Of a stretch of 42,746 nucleotides of DNA, positions 16,714-24,047 are shown piece after piece (positions within the stretch are counted from its first letter, which is position 1; each line of letters starts with the position of its first letter). The translations under genes and the position numbers were made by a program. The stretch comes from an uncultured Eubacterium sp. (lineage in GTDB: Bacteria; Bacillota; Clostridia; Lachnospirales; Lachnospiraceae). The notes under the pieces are model-generated. The model saw only the letters and a list, made by a program, of their open reading frames with translations. It had not been told where the DNA came from and searched no databases. The DNA lies in NCBI GenBank assembly GCA_947384955.1, contig CANDJC010000028.1:1-42746 (forward strand), read 5' to 3'.

Positions 16714-18072
16714 TTAATTACCCATCTCAAAGTTCAGCTGGTCCTCTGCATTCTTTAGTTCATCTTCCAGACTGCTGCCGTTAATAATATTTACAATCGC
16801 TGCCGCAATCTGCGTACGGCAGGTATAATGATACGGGCTCTGCTCAATCGTCTGTACATGGCTGCCCATTTCCGCAATCTTTGCATACACCGGCGTATCA
16901 TTAAAAAATGCAACACCCTCGTTATAAACCTCGGATTTGCCTGCCGGAATATAAGTAGATACCACGCCGCCGTTTTTCAGTGCATTATCATAAGTAACCG
17001 TGCTGCCGCCAAACGTATATTTCAGAAAATCTTTTGCAAGCTCCGCATTCTTACAGTTCGCAGTAATATACAAAGAAGAGCCTCCGTTCGATGCATAGCC
17101 TTCGCCTCCCGCAATCGTAGGCATCGATGTGATTTCCCATTTTCCGCTGTTTGCCTCTACTTTCTGAATGGTCGGAATAATCCAGTTGCCGTTCATAACG
17201 CCTGCCACCTGGTCGCCCTGGATTGCCTTGTCGGTATAGTCAGACCAGCTGTTGCAAAGCAGAAGCACCCCTTCATTCGCCATATCAGCAATCAGCTGAA
17301 CAATCTGTTTTAACGTTTCATTCTCTGTAATATACGGTCTGCCGTCTTTAAACTGCGATACACCCTCCGCCTGGCACATCAGATATACAAGGTCGTTTCC
17401 ATCGCCGTCCATGCAGAGCAGATATTTCCCGGTCTTTTCCTTTACCGCTTTTCCGACCTCCATAAATTTCTCCCATGAAATGCCAGTCATATCATCGATG
17501 CTGTATCCCGCTTCTTCTAAAAGGTCCACACGGTATGCCATAATCACTGTGCCGCCGTCTACCGGAACCCCGTAATGAACACCGTCAATCGTAGAATAAT
17601 CAATCTTTTCCGGGTAAAAATCATCCCATTTAATATCTGCATCATCGACATTCTGCCATGCATCCGGATAGTCGGCTACAAACTTCTGAATCCAGTGGTC
17701 CTGAAACAGCACCATATCCGGCAGTGTCTCATAATTCCCGGAAGAAGCCGCTGTGGTAATAAGTGTCTCGATATCCTGGGAGCCTGCCTGTTCTTTGATA
17801 TCTAAAACAAAATCAGGATTTACATTCTCTTTATAGTCCTCTGCAGCTGCCTGAATAGCCGGAATATTAAAAGAAGGATCCCATGCCGCAACTGTAAGTG
17901 TATTCCCTTCTGTGCCTTTCGCTTCTTCCCCGCCTGCATCGCCGCCTGTACTGCCGCTGTCTGTGCCGCTTCCGCTGTCATTTCCGCTATTGCCGCCTGT
18001 TCCGCCGCCGCAGGCAGTCATCGAAAATGCCATCACACCCGCAAGCAATACTGAGATTAATCTTTTTTTCAT
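16714..18072 (-). CDS. sugar ABC transporter substrate-binding lipoprotein
   Basis: 452 residues from the ATG at 18072, chosen because AAGGAGG lies 6 bases upstream (an upstream in-frame ATG at 18117 has none). The lipoprotein signal ends SMTACGG with Cys21 as the lipid site, followed by a Gly/Ser/Asp-rich flexible linker. The rest is a family 1 binding fold (NTLTVAAWDPSFN, DMVLFQDHWIQKF, VAGVMNGNWIIPTI). It captures oligosaccharide outside the cell and hands it to the two permeases. As first gene it lies behind the promoter that shares blocks with the araC promoter. Confidence 0.94.
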   Translation of the reverse strand: MKKRLISVLLAGVMAFSMTACGGGTGGNSGNDSGSGTDSGSTGGDAGGEEAKGTEGNTLTVAAWDPSFNIPAIQAAAEDYKENVNPDFVLDIKEQAGSQDIETLITTAASSGNYETLPDMVLFQDHWIQKFVADYPDAWQNVDDADIKWDDFYPEKIDYSTIDGVHYGVPVDGGTVIMAYRVDLLEEAGYSIDDMTGISWEKFMEVGKAVKEKTGKYLLCMDGDGNDLVYLMCQAEGVSQFKDGRPYITENETLKQIVQLIADMANEGVLLLCNSWSDYTDKAIQGDQVAGVMNGNWIIPTIQKVEANSGKWEITSMPTIAGGEGYASNGGSSLYITANCKNAELAKDFLKYTFGGSTVTYDNALKNGGVVSTYIPAGKSEVYNEGVAFFNDTPVYAKIAEMGSHVQTIEQSPYHYTCRTQIAAAIVNIINGSSLEDELKNAEDQLNFEMGN

Positions 18073-18100
18073 TTTTGTCCTCCTTTTTCGAAAAGATTTC

Positions 18101-18220
18101 TTGTGCAATTTGTACACTTTTCATCTTTCCTGTTTGTTTTTATGTGCATAATTATAACGAATCTTTTTGCCCCATTGCGTTCTTTTTCGACCAAAAAAAA
18201 AGGCATATTCTATCTTTTTT
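18101..18220 (-). promoter_or_regulatory. promoter of the galactan operon with blocks shared with the araC promoter
   Basis: Minus strand, in order: upstream block (18202-18220, AAAAAAGATAGAATATGCC followed by nine Ts), weak -35 CGCAAT (18174-18179), 17-base spacer, -10 TATAAT (18151-18156), and a downstream block TGTACAAATTGCACAA (18101-18116). The same blocks appear in the same order at 20493-20612 before araC. A poor -35 with a conserved upstream block suggests activator-dependent transcription. Confidence 0.72.
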
Positions 18221-18374
18221 TGTATTTTCTGAACACACAGACAGCTGCAGAATGGGAGTGGTCAGATTCCCGAATGCCGGGAGAGGCGGAGATATGCTGG
18301 ATTTCTGCGACAGCTTTCGAATGTCAGAAAGCCCTTGGAATCCGCTCATATGAATTTAAAGAAGTAAAAGAAAT

Positions 18375-18426
18375 AAAAAAACAGGCACACTGCTGCCCGC
18401 ATTCATTGTGAAAAGCAGCACGCCTG
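18375..18426 (-). terminator. intrinsic terminator after the Rpn-type gene
   Basis: Minus strand: CAGGC..GCTGC (18415-18426) pairs with GCAGCA..GCCTG (18382-18396), followed by seven Ts (18375-18381). It lies about 40 bases after the Rpn-type stop and separates that gene and araC from the sugar operon. Bases 18221-18374 show nothing further that I can name. Confidence 0.7.
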
Positions 18427-18468
18427 CCAAAAATCAGCCTTGCTATCCTGTATAAAACGCACCATATC

Positions 18469-19455
18469 TTATGGAGCACTTTCTTCAAGCCCGAGCCATC
18501 CTTTTACTGTTTCCACAGCATATCCAACCGCCTGTGCTATCTTTTCAATATCAAGACCCATCTTATACAAGTTTCCAGCAACTTCCCGAGCTTTTTTCTG
18601 CTCAGACTCTTTCCTTATTTCCTGAATTGCCTGGCACACATTCACCACCCCGTCTTTTTTATCATATTTTATTCCCGAATTTGTAACTGCTTCAATCACG
18701 TCCACCGCCCTGCGCTCCACTTCCCGGAAACGCTTTTCGTTGGCCGCCAATACTCTGCTTAAATTTTCCTTATCCTTCGAATATTTGATGAACAGCATGA
18801 CCTCCCGCAGGCTGGACTGAAATTTCATAATTTCCTCATCCGCCATCTGTGCCGGTGCAATGAGCCGCACATGATAATTGTCCATGCAGGCAAGCACATC
18901 CGGATCTGAAACATCCATCATATCAAACAGGCTTAACGGTCCATCCCACTCTTTTGAACCAAAGAATATAGTCACCGTGATGGATGGTATCAGCCTGTCT
19001 CCTGCCCAGAAACCGCTTAAGAATTCACCCGTGTTTGGTGTTTTCCCTCCTTCTTCAGCAGACGTTTCCCCCTGTTCCTTTTTCCGCTTCATTTCCTTCC
19101 GGTGTGACTTTGCCGCCTCTTCCACCTGCCCTGCGTATTCCAGCGCATCATAAAGATTGTTCTTCACAGGCATGGCATAATGAATTTCCGCCTGGTTTTC
19201 CACTCCATAAAGGATGTACCGCATCTTCCCATCCGTCATCGCAGCATACAGCTTCTGCACATCACGAAATTTCTGAACGGGAACCACCGCACCGTCCGCA
19301 CCATATGGCAGCGCAATTTTAGCAGAATCACGCTCTGTAAGCTGTTCTGGCAGGATCACCTGCCGCCCGCCGTAAATATAATAATTGAAAATATCAGCAA
19401 ACACGCCCGCATCTTTTACATAATCCTTAGTAACTGTATCTGCTTTCAACAGCAT
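18469..19455 (-). CDS. Rpn family nuclease / PD-(D/E)XK transposase-like protein
   Basis: 328 residues from the ATG at 19455 (an AAAGG-type site precedes it; the frame is open to 19524). The opening (KADTVTKDYVKDAGVFADIFN) and the centre (YILYGVENQAEIHYAMPV, with Glu-x-Gln of the nuclease core) are typical of the Rpn/PD-(D/E)XK group abundant in Clostridia. The C-terminal motif GLDIEKIAQAVGYAVETVKG is the usual family ending. Rpn proteins in Enterobacteria are DNA endonucleases that promote recA-independent recombination. It lies between araC and that regulator's presumed target operon and is closed by its own terminator. Confidence 0.82.
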   Translation of the reverse strand: MLLKADTVTKDYVKDAGVFADIFNYYIYGGRQVILPEQLTERDSAKIALPYGADGAVVPVQKFRDVQKLYAAMTDGKMRYILYGVENQAEIHYAMPVKNNLYDALEYAGQVEEAAKSHRKEMKRKKEQGETSAEEGGKTPNTGEFLSGFWAGDRLIPSITVTIFFGSKEWDGPLSLFDMMDVSDPDVLACMDNYHVRLIAPAQMADEEIMKFQSSLREVMLFIKYSKDKENLSRVLAANEKRFREVERRAVDVIEAVTNSGIKYDKKDGVVNVCQAIQEIRKESEQKKAREVAGNLYKMGLDIEKIAQAVGYAVETVKGWLGLEESAP

Positions 19456-19514
19456 CCACCGCCTTTCTGCATGAACATGTAAAAACGAAACTGTACTGGC
19501 TTTATTATAGCATT

Positions 19515-20450
19515 TCACTCCCACCCCCGCAATACACTGATTTTAAAATCCAGCAGCTGTCTGGAATGATTATCCGGCGAACGCTTCCACTGATAAGGCG
19601 TCATGCCGAACATCTTCTTGAAGTTCCTGGTAAACGTAGATACATCCCCATACCCGACCCGGAACGCAATCTCTTCCATCGTTGCAAAGCTTTTTAAAAG
19701 CAGCCTGCTCGCCTCCTGAATCCGGATAACGTTAATGTAGTCATTCGGCCCTATATTCATGCATTCCTGAAAAATTCTTCGAAAATGCGTCTCGCTGATG
19801 CCGCAGACCTGTGCAAGATTTTGAATTTTAATTTCCTCATGATAATGCTCTTTCACATAGCTAAGCGCCGGCGCTATCTGAAAGTTCCTGGTACTTTTGC
19901 GCGGCATATCTCCCTGAACATTATGGATGCGAAGAAGCTCTACAACAAAAGACTGCAGGATTCCTTTGAGCGTCTCTTTGTACATATATGCCTTTTTATC
20001 ACATTCATCGCGGATTTTTAATATCGTATCGCTGATATCCGGATACTCCTGTCTGTAAAAGAATAATGCGGATTCGTACATCACACCGCGCAGATAATCC
20101 GTATCTAATTTGCTCGAGGACAACTCTTTCATATCCTGCAGCACACTGTCAATATCCAGATACATCCACTCCCAGTACGCAGTCGTTCCTAAATCCGCGG
20201 TATTGCTGTGCGGATAATTGGGCGGTACAATGATGACACAGTCTTTTTCAAAAATTTTTACACTGTCGCACAGCGTGCTTTCTCCGTGCCCTTCATAACA
20301 GATTCCAACTTCCATGTAATTGTGAAAATGCAGATTATCAATATCCTTTCCATATGACCTCCTCCAGCTTTCCCCGAGAAGCGCACGTACCTGTTCATTC
20401 GGTTCAATCTCGTAATACCTGAATTCCATCTTTGGTTTCTTCTTTGCCAT
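19515..20450 (-). CDS. AraC family transcriptional regulator
   Basis: 311 residues. A cupin-like sensing domain fills the N-terminal half (HFHNYMEVGICYEGHGES, VIIVPPNYPHSNT). The C-terminal pair of helix-turn-helix motifs is at about 205-300 (IKIQNLAQVCGISETHFRRI, MEEIAFRVGYGDVSTFTRNF). Such proteins bind a sugar and activate uptake and catabolic genes. GAGGGG precedes the ATG. The promoter shares three sequence blocks with that of the galactan operon, so it probably activates both itself and the operon. Confidence 0.93.
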   Translation of the reverse strand: MAKKKPKMEFRYYEIEPNEQVRALLGESWRRSYGKDIDNLHFHNYMEVGICYEGHGESTLCDSVKIFEKDCVIIVPPNYPHSNTADLGTTAYWEWMYLDIDSVLQDMKELSSSKLDTDYLRGVMYESALFFYRQEYPDISDTILKIRDECDKKAYMYKETLKGILQSFVVELLRIHNVQGDMPRKSTRNFQIAPALSYVKEHYHEEIKIQNLAQVCGISETHFRRIFQECMNIGPNDYINVIRIQEASRLLLKSFATMEEIAFRVGYGDVSTFTRNFKKMFGMTPYQWKRSPDNHSRQLLDFKISVLRGWE

Positions 20451-20492
20451 ACCGTATCCCCTCTGTATCAGATTCTTTCTCTTATGGTTTTA

Positions 20493-20612
20493 TTGTGCAA
20501 TCTGTATAGCATTACCGTTTTCTGAAATGATTTTCTATCTATAATTATACTCATTTCCCTTATGCATTTGCGCTTTTATTCATTCAAAAAAAAGGCATTT
20601 TCTATCTTTTTT
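20493..20612 (-). promoter_or_regulatory. araC promoter with blocks shared with the galactan operon promoter
   Basis: Minus strand: upstream block (20594-20612, AAAAAAGATAGAAAATGCC then eight Ts), weak -35 CGCAAA (20567-20572), 17-base spacer, -10 TATAAT (20544-20549), downstream block TATACAGATTGCACAA (20493-20508). The spacings differ from those at 18101-18220 by at most one base. Confidence 0.72.
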
Positions 20613-20634
20613 CTGTACAGAGAGTATCCGAAAC

Positions 20635-20692
20635 AGACAAACCTAATGGAGGGATTTTTCTATATAGAAAAATCCCTCCATTAGGTTTGTCT
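20635..20692. repeat. 58-bp perfect palindrome after the STM4013-like gene
   Basis: Two 29-bp arms with no loop and no mismatch (20635-20663 against 20664-20692), centred on CTATATAG. It begins 9 bases after the STM4013-like stop on the minus strand. No T-run follows, so it is not a standard intrinsic terminator, though the RNA hairpin could still end or protect the transcript. It also separates that transcript from the araC promoter. Confidence 0.85.
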
Positions 20693-20701
20693 TATCTGAT
20701 T

Positions 20702-21640
20702 TTAAATTAAGAAAAAATGTTTATACGGAACCGTCTGCACCAAAGGATGATTGATTCCGTGAAACTGACATCCATCTTCTCCATAACAGGTTCCATGGTC
20801 TGAGCAGCAGATGACAAATGCATCCCCGCGGATTTTTTTCCAGCCGTCAAACAGGCGTCCCAGCTGGGTATCTGCATAGCGCAGTGCAGCGGCATGACTG
20901 AGGATACTGTCACAGGACGCGCCGTTTAAATAAAAATAATTCGGATAATGAATTGCATCTACATTTAAATAAAGGAAAATCCGCTTTGTTTTATCCGCAT
21001 CCGCAATTTTTTTTAAGATAAAATCTACCTGGTTTTTCGTACTTTCTTTTACGGTGCACCCAAAGGCAGGCATCCAGAAGCTTTTTAGAAAATATCCCGG
21101 AAACACTCTGCCAATATCCGAGCGGTTGTCAAAAAAAGAAACCCCTCCGACGCACCAGGTATCATAGCCGTCTTTTGCAAGGCCCTCCATAATCGTACTG
21201 CCTGAAAACTGATATGCCCCTTTCGAAACCTTTCTTCGAAGTCCGATTGCAGCCGGATAAAACAAAAGCTCCCGGTCTGCCATATTTTTCACATCATGCC
21301 TGCAAGGCAGAAATCCGGCAAACATCGCATGATGAGACGGATAAGTAAAACTGCCCGGAGCCTGGCATTTTTCCCACGGCCCGTAACGGTTCAGCACCGG
21401 GGTTGTGCCGGCGGCTTCTTCCTGTACAGCCGCATCATAGCGCAGTGCATCCAGACAGATAAACAGAATGTCTTTTTTTCCGACCACCTCATGCATATCA
21501 ATGGAAACAGCCTTGTCTGTTCCTTTTAAGACTGCCTGATATGGCAGACCTTCTTCTTTCTGTTTCTCATTTTTCTTTATCTGAATCTTTGCCTTTATCT
21601 GTATCTTTTTCTTTGTCTGCATCTTTCTCTTTATCTGCAT
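20702..21640 (-). CDS. STM4013/SEN3800-like hydrolase (alkaline phosphatase superfamily)
   Basis: 312 residues. The AlkP/sulfatase-like fold starts at about residue 55: DILFICLDALRYDAA (metal-binding Asp), SFTYPSHHAMFAGF (probable nucleophile region), NVDAIHYPNYFY and CSDHGTCYGEDG..FHG (metal ligands). The ending TVPYKHFFL matches the usual family end. The first 30 residues (MQIKRKMQTKKKIQI-type) come from a tandem repeat and have no good ribosome site, so the true start may lie further in, near residues 40-50. It is the last gene of a run with STM4014- and STM4015-like genes; family names are from memory and the substrate is unknown. Confidence 0.82.
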   Translation of the reverse strand: MQIKRKMQTKKKIQIKAKIQIKKNEKQKEEGLPYQAVLKGTDKAVSIDMHEVVGKKDILFICLDALRYDAAVQEEAAGTTPVLNRYGPWEKCQAPGSFTYPSHHAMFAGFLPCRHDVKNMADRELLFYPAAIGLRRKVSKGAYQFSGSTIMEGLAKDGYDTWCVGGVSFFDNRSDIGRVFPGYFLKSFWMPAFGCTVKESTKNQVDFILKKIADADKTKRIFLYLNVDAIHYPNYFYLNGASCDSILSHAAALRYADTQLGRLFDGWKKIRGDAFVICCSDHGTCYGEDGCQFHGINHPLVQTVPYKHFFLI

Positions 21641-21815
21641 CTTTCTCTTTATTTGTCTGCATCTTTCTCTCTATACTGTATCTTTTTTGTCTGCATCTTT
21701 CTCTTTATTTGTCTGTATCTTTCTCTCTATACTGTATCTTTTTTTGTCTGCATTCTTCTCTTATCTGCATCTTTCTCTTTATCTGTATCTTTTTTGTCTG
21801 TATCTTTCTCTTGGC
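21560..21815. repeat. low-complexity tandem repeat between the STM4014- and STM4013-like genes
   Basis: Plus strand units close to CTGCATCTTTCTCTTTAT (18 bases) recur with variation. Within it a longer 56-base unit, starting GTCTGCATCTTTCTCTCTAT, occurs at 21655 and 21711. Read on the minus strand it encodes Lys/Glu/Asp/Gln-rich repeats, and its end supplies the first residues of the STM4013-like frame. Stops break the frame further upstream. It is not a CRISPR array because there are no unique spacers. Confidence 0.8.
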
Positions 21816-21867
21816 ACACATAAAATTCGGCTTGCCTCTTCTGCGGCTTTACTGCCATCCGCTGCCT

Positions 21868-22902
21868 TTATATCTGCTTCATCCACTCCGCCATTATTTC
21901 TGCCTGGCGTCTGTAAATTCTGTTTTCATGAAAAATATCCTGATAAATCAAGTCTCCCTGAGCATTCATTTCAATAATCCTGGGTTTCAGGCTTCCCCGC
22001 TCTAACAGGATATCTATGCCGGCGCAGCGCAGACCCGGATAACAGCTGACTGCACGCGCACACAGCTCTTCTATCCCGTCACGGATACATGCCGGAATTT
22101 CAAGCGCATCCGCCTCCAGAGGATGATTATTTAAATGCAGATTTGTTATCGGCCCTTTCGAAAGCCTTCCCAGCAGAAACTCCACCCTGCCATCCAGCAC
22201 CACAGCGCGAAGGTCATAAGAATATCCCTGATGCTGCGCTTTGGCATACCAGCGTTCGATGACACAGTCCAGTCTCAAAATCCTATTTAATAAAGATATA
22301 ATTTCTTCTTTCTTCGTAAAACGGCGCAGCCTCTTTGTATTTACCAGACCTGACTGTGGATGTTCGAGTGCGCAGGTATAAAGAATCATCCTGTTTTTAG
22401 ACGGCTGCCAGCGCAGCGCAGAAACTCCGGCTGCGCCGGAACCATTAACAGGCTTGATAAATACCTGAAAGACGCCGCATTTTTCCATAAAATCCAGCAG
22501 ATTTTCTGCTTTCCAGGCCGCCACCGCTTCCTCTTCCAGCATCTGTGTCACTGCCAGTCCGGCTTTTTGCAGTTTTCTTTTACATTCCCGTTTATTCAGC
22601 AGCTGTTTAATTGTATCAGGATGATTTAAAAACTGGATTTTATGTTCCCGGGATACAGCTGCCAGTCCGTCCAGCTTTTTTAAATAACCGCCTGTCAGTC
22701 TGTCCAGTTCTTCCAGGCAGCAGCTGTGCCACAGTGGCGGGTCTATTTTTACAAACCATTCCCCCTGCCCGGACTGCTGCATCCATTCATCCATCCTGTT
22801 CCATTCCATAAAAAGAACAGGCAGCTTCGCTAAAGAGGCTGCCTGTCTGAAATAAACTGTCCGCTTTGTGCCTTCATTTCCTAAAAGTACCGCCTGTTTC
22901 AA
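21868..22902 (-). CDS. STM4014-like ATP-grasp protein
   Basis: 344 residues with an ATP-grasp fold: the nucleotide loop VFIKPVNGSGAAGVSALRW (about 148-166), YDLRAVVLDGRVEFLLGR, and the metal-binding end CAGIDILLERG with IIEMNAQGD. ATP-grasp enzymes join a carboxylate to an amine or thiol via an acyl-phosphate. The start is TTG at 22902, supported by AAAGGAAC 5 bases upstream. Flanked by STM4015- and STM4013-like genes, it fits the STM4014 family (name from memory). The product of the pathway is unknown. Confidence 0.85.
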   Translation of the reverse strand: MKQAVLLGNEGTKRTVYFRQAASLAKLPVLFMEWNRMDEWMQQSGQGEWFVKIDPPLWHSCCLEELDRLTGGYLKKLDGLAAVSREHKIQFLNHPDTIKQLLNKRECKRKLQKAGLAVTQMLEEEAVAAWKAENLLDFMEKCGVFQVFIKPVNGSGAAGVSALRWQPSKNRMILYTCALEHPQSGLVNTKRLRRFTKKEEIISLLNRILRLDCVIERWYAKAQHQGYSYDLRAVVLDGRVEFLLGRLSKGPITNLHLNNHPLEADALEIPACIRDGIEELCARAVSCYPGLRCAGIDILLERGSLKPRIIEMNAQGDLIYQDIFHENRIYRRQAEIMAEWMKQI

Positions 22903-22920
22903 TCTAAGTTCCTTTCTAAA

Positions 22921-22965
22921 TCAAAACCTTTTTATCAAAGCCTTTTTTATCAAAACCTTTTTCAT
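22921..22965 (-). CDS. possible 14-aa leader peptide in a tandem repeat before the ATP-grasp gene
   Basis: The gap 22903-22994 holds about four copies of a 14-15 base repeat (ATCAAARCCTTTTT on the plus strand). On the minus strand it contains AAAAGG, 5 bases, then ATG encoding MKKVLIKKALIKRF and a stop, ending 19 bases before the TTG of the ATP-grasp gene. It may be chance within AT-rich repeats, or a translated leader aiding the TTG start. Confidence 0.25.
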   Translation of the reverse strand: MKKVLIKKALIKRF

Positions 22966-22994
22966 TAAAGCCTTTTCCCGCCTGCAGATTCAGA

Positions 22995-23861
22995 CTATTC
23001 TGTCAGCATCGCATTCATATATACTTCTCCGTGATACACATCCGGCTCATTCTGTTCTGATACATCTGTCGAAATCGGAAGTTCCTGCAGCTTCTTTATC
23101 ATATCGTCAGACATATAATGATGATGCACATCCAGCGTTTTGATATTCGGATAATCCGGCAGCTTTTGCAGCAGAAGCTCCCCGCCTTTATCCGTCAGTG
23201 TGCCAAGCGATAAATCCAGTGTCTCTATCTGAGACATCCATTTTGATTCCAGCACCGTCTGCGTCAGTTCATCCTGAATCTCGCTGTCTGTGATTCCAAG
23301 ATAGGCAAGCTTCGGAAAATCTGCCTGTTCCAGAAGTTCCTTAATCGTATCTGCGTCTCCGTCAAATCCGTAATCTTCCACTCCGATGTACAAAAGCAGT
23401 TTTTTCAGATTCGGCAGCTTTGCACGGGCTATCGCCTGGATTTCCGACTTTCCGAGCCCGCCGCAGATAATTTCCAGTTCTTCAAGCCCTTCATGGCAGA
23501 TTTCGCCAAGCTCTAAGTCTGTGCTGCCTTTAATCGTAAGACTGCGCAGATTCGGCAGCGCCGCCCACAGCCCGCTGTAATTTCCCTGTATAATCCACGA
23601 TACCTCGCACTCTTCATAATCCATATCCCCGATAAACAGTTTTTGAATATGGGAAAACTTTTCAGATTCGGCAATGACCGCATCGATAATGTCCTGGCAG
23701 CTGTCCTCCCAGGAATTTCCCCAGTCTCCGATATGCAGCTCTGTGAGAGACGCAAGTTCAGGGTCCGCTAATATATCCGGTATCATGGTCTTTGCATTTT
23801 TCCCGTCTGATTCATAATCGGAATAGCTGTATGAATACGTTTTTACTTGTTTTATTTCCAT
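22995..23861 (-). CDS. STM4015-like leucine-rich repeat protein
   Basis: 288 residues of LRR-like repeats: LTELHIGDWGNSWEDS, FIGDMDYEECEVSWI, LKKLLLYIGVEDYGFDGDAD, AYLGITDSEIQDEL, IETLDLSLGTLTDKGGELLL and IKTLDVHHHYMSDDMI. These match the family as I recall it from other phyla. No signal peptide or membrane segment, so it should be a cytoplasmic scaffold or recognition protein. GAGGAGG lies 7 bases before the ATG. It is the first gene of the transcript leading to the ATP-grasp and hydrolase genes. Confidence 0.85.
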   Translation of the reverse strand: MEIKQVKTYSYSYSDYESDGKNAKTMIPDILADPELASLTELHIGDWGNSWEDSCQDIIDAVIAESEKFSHIQKLFIGDMDYEECEVSWIIQGNYSGLWAALPNLRSLTIKGSTDLELGEICHEGLEELEIICGGLGKSEIQAIARAKLPNLKKLLLYIGVEDYGFDGDADTIKELLEQADFPKLAYLGITDSEIQDELTQTVLESKWMSQIETLDLSLGTLTDKGGELLLQKLPDYPNIKTLDVHHHYMSDDMIKKLQELPISTDVSEQNEPDVYHGEVYMNAMLTE

Positions 23862-23947
23862 TTTTCATCCTCCTCGTGTTTGAAGCTTTTGCCTGCAGAC
23901 AGCTGTATGATGGCCAGACAGATATGTCACCGTTTTGTAATAATTTG

Positions 23948-23976
23948 ATTATAGCGGATGAACAGGGATTTGTAAA
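23948..23976 (-). promoter_or_regulatory. predicted promoter of the STM4015-4014-4013 operon
   Basis: Minus strand: -35 TTTACA (23971-23976), 17-base spacer, -10 TATAAT (23948-23953), about 85 bases before the ATG of the STM4015-like gene. A close sigma-A consensus match. Confidence 0.65.
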
Positions 23977-24047
23977 GCAGCGTATCATTCAGTTTTAAAA
24001 TCCAGACAGTAACATCATTCCGTTCAGAAATCTCACTGCTGCAGCCT

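Noticed and set aside
21560-21815. Possible CRISPR array
   Set aside because: Repeats are directly adjacent and variable, without unique spacers, and no cas genes are nearby.
21541-22005. 154-codon plus-strand frame rich in Ser, Leu and Phe
   Set aside because: It is the complement of the Lys/Glu-rich tandem repeat and of the ATP-grasp gene end; no start signal and no real domain.
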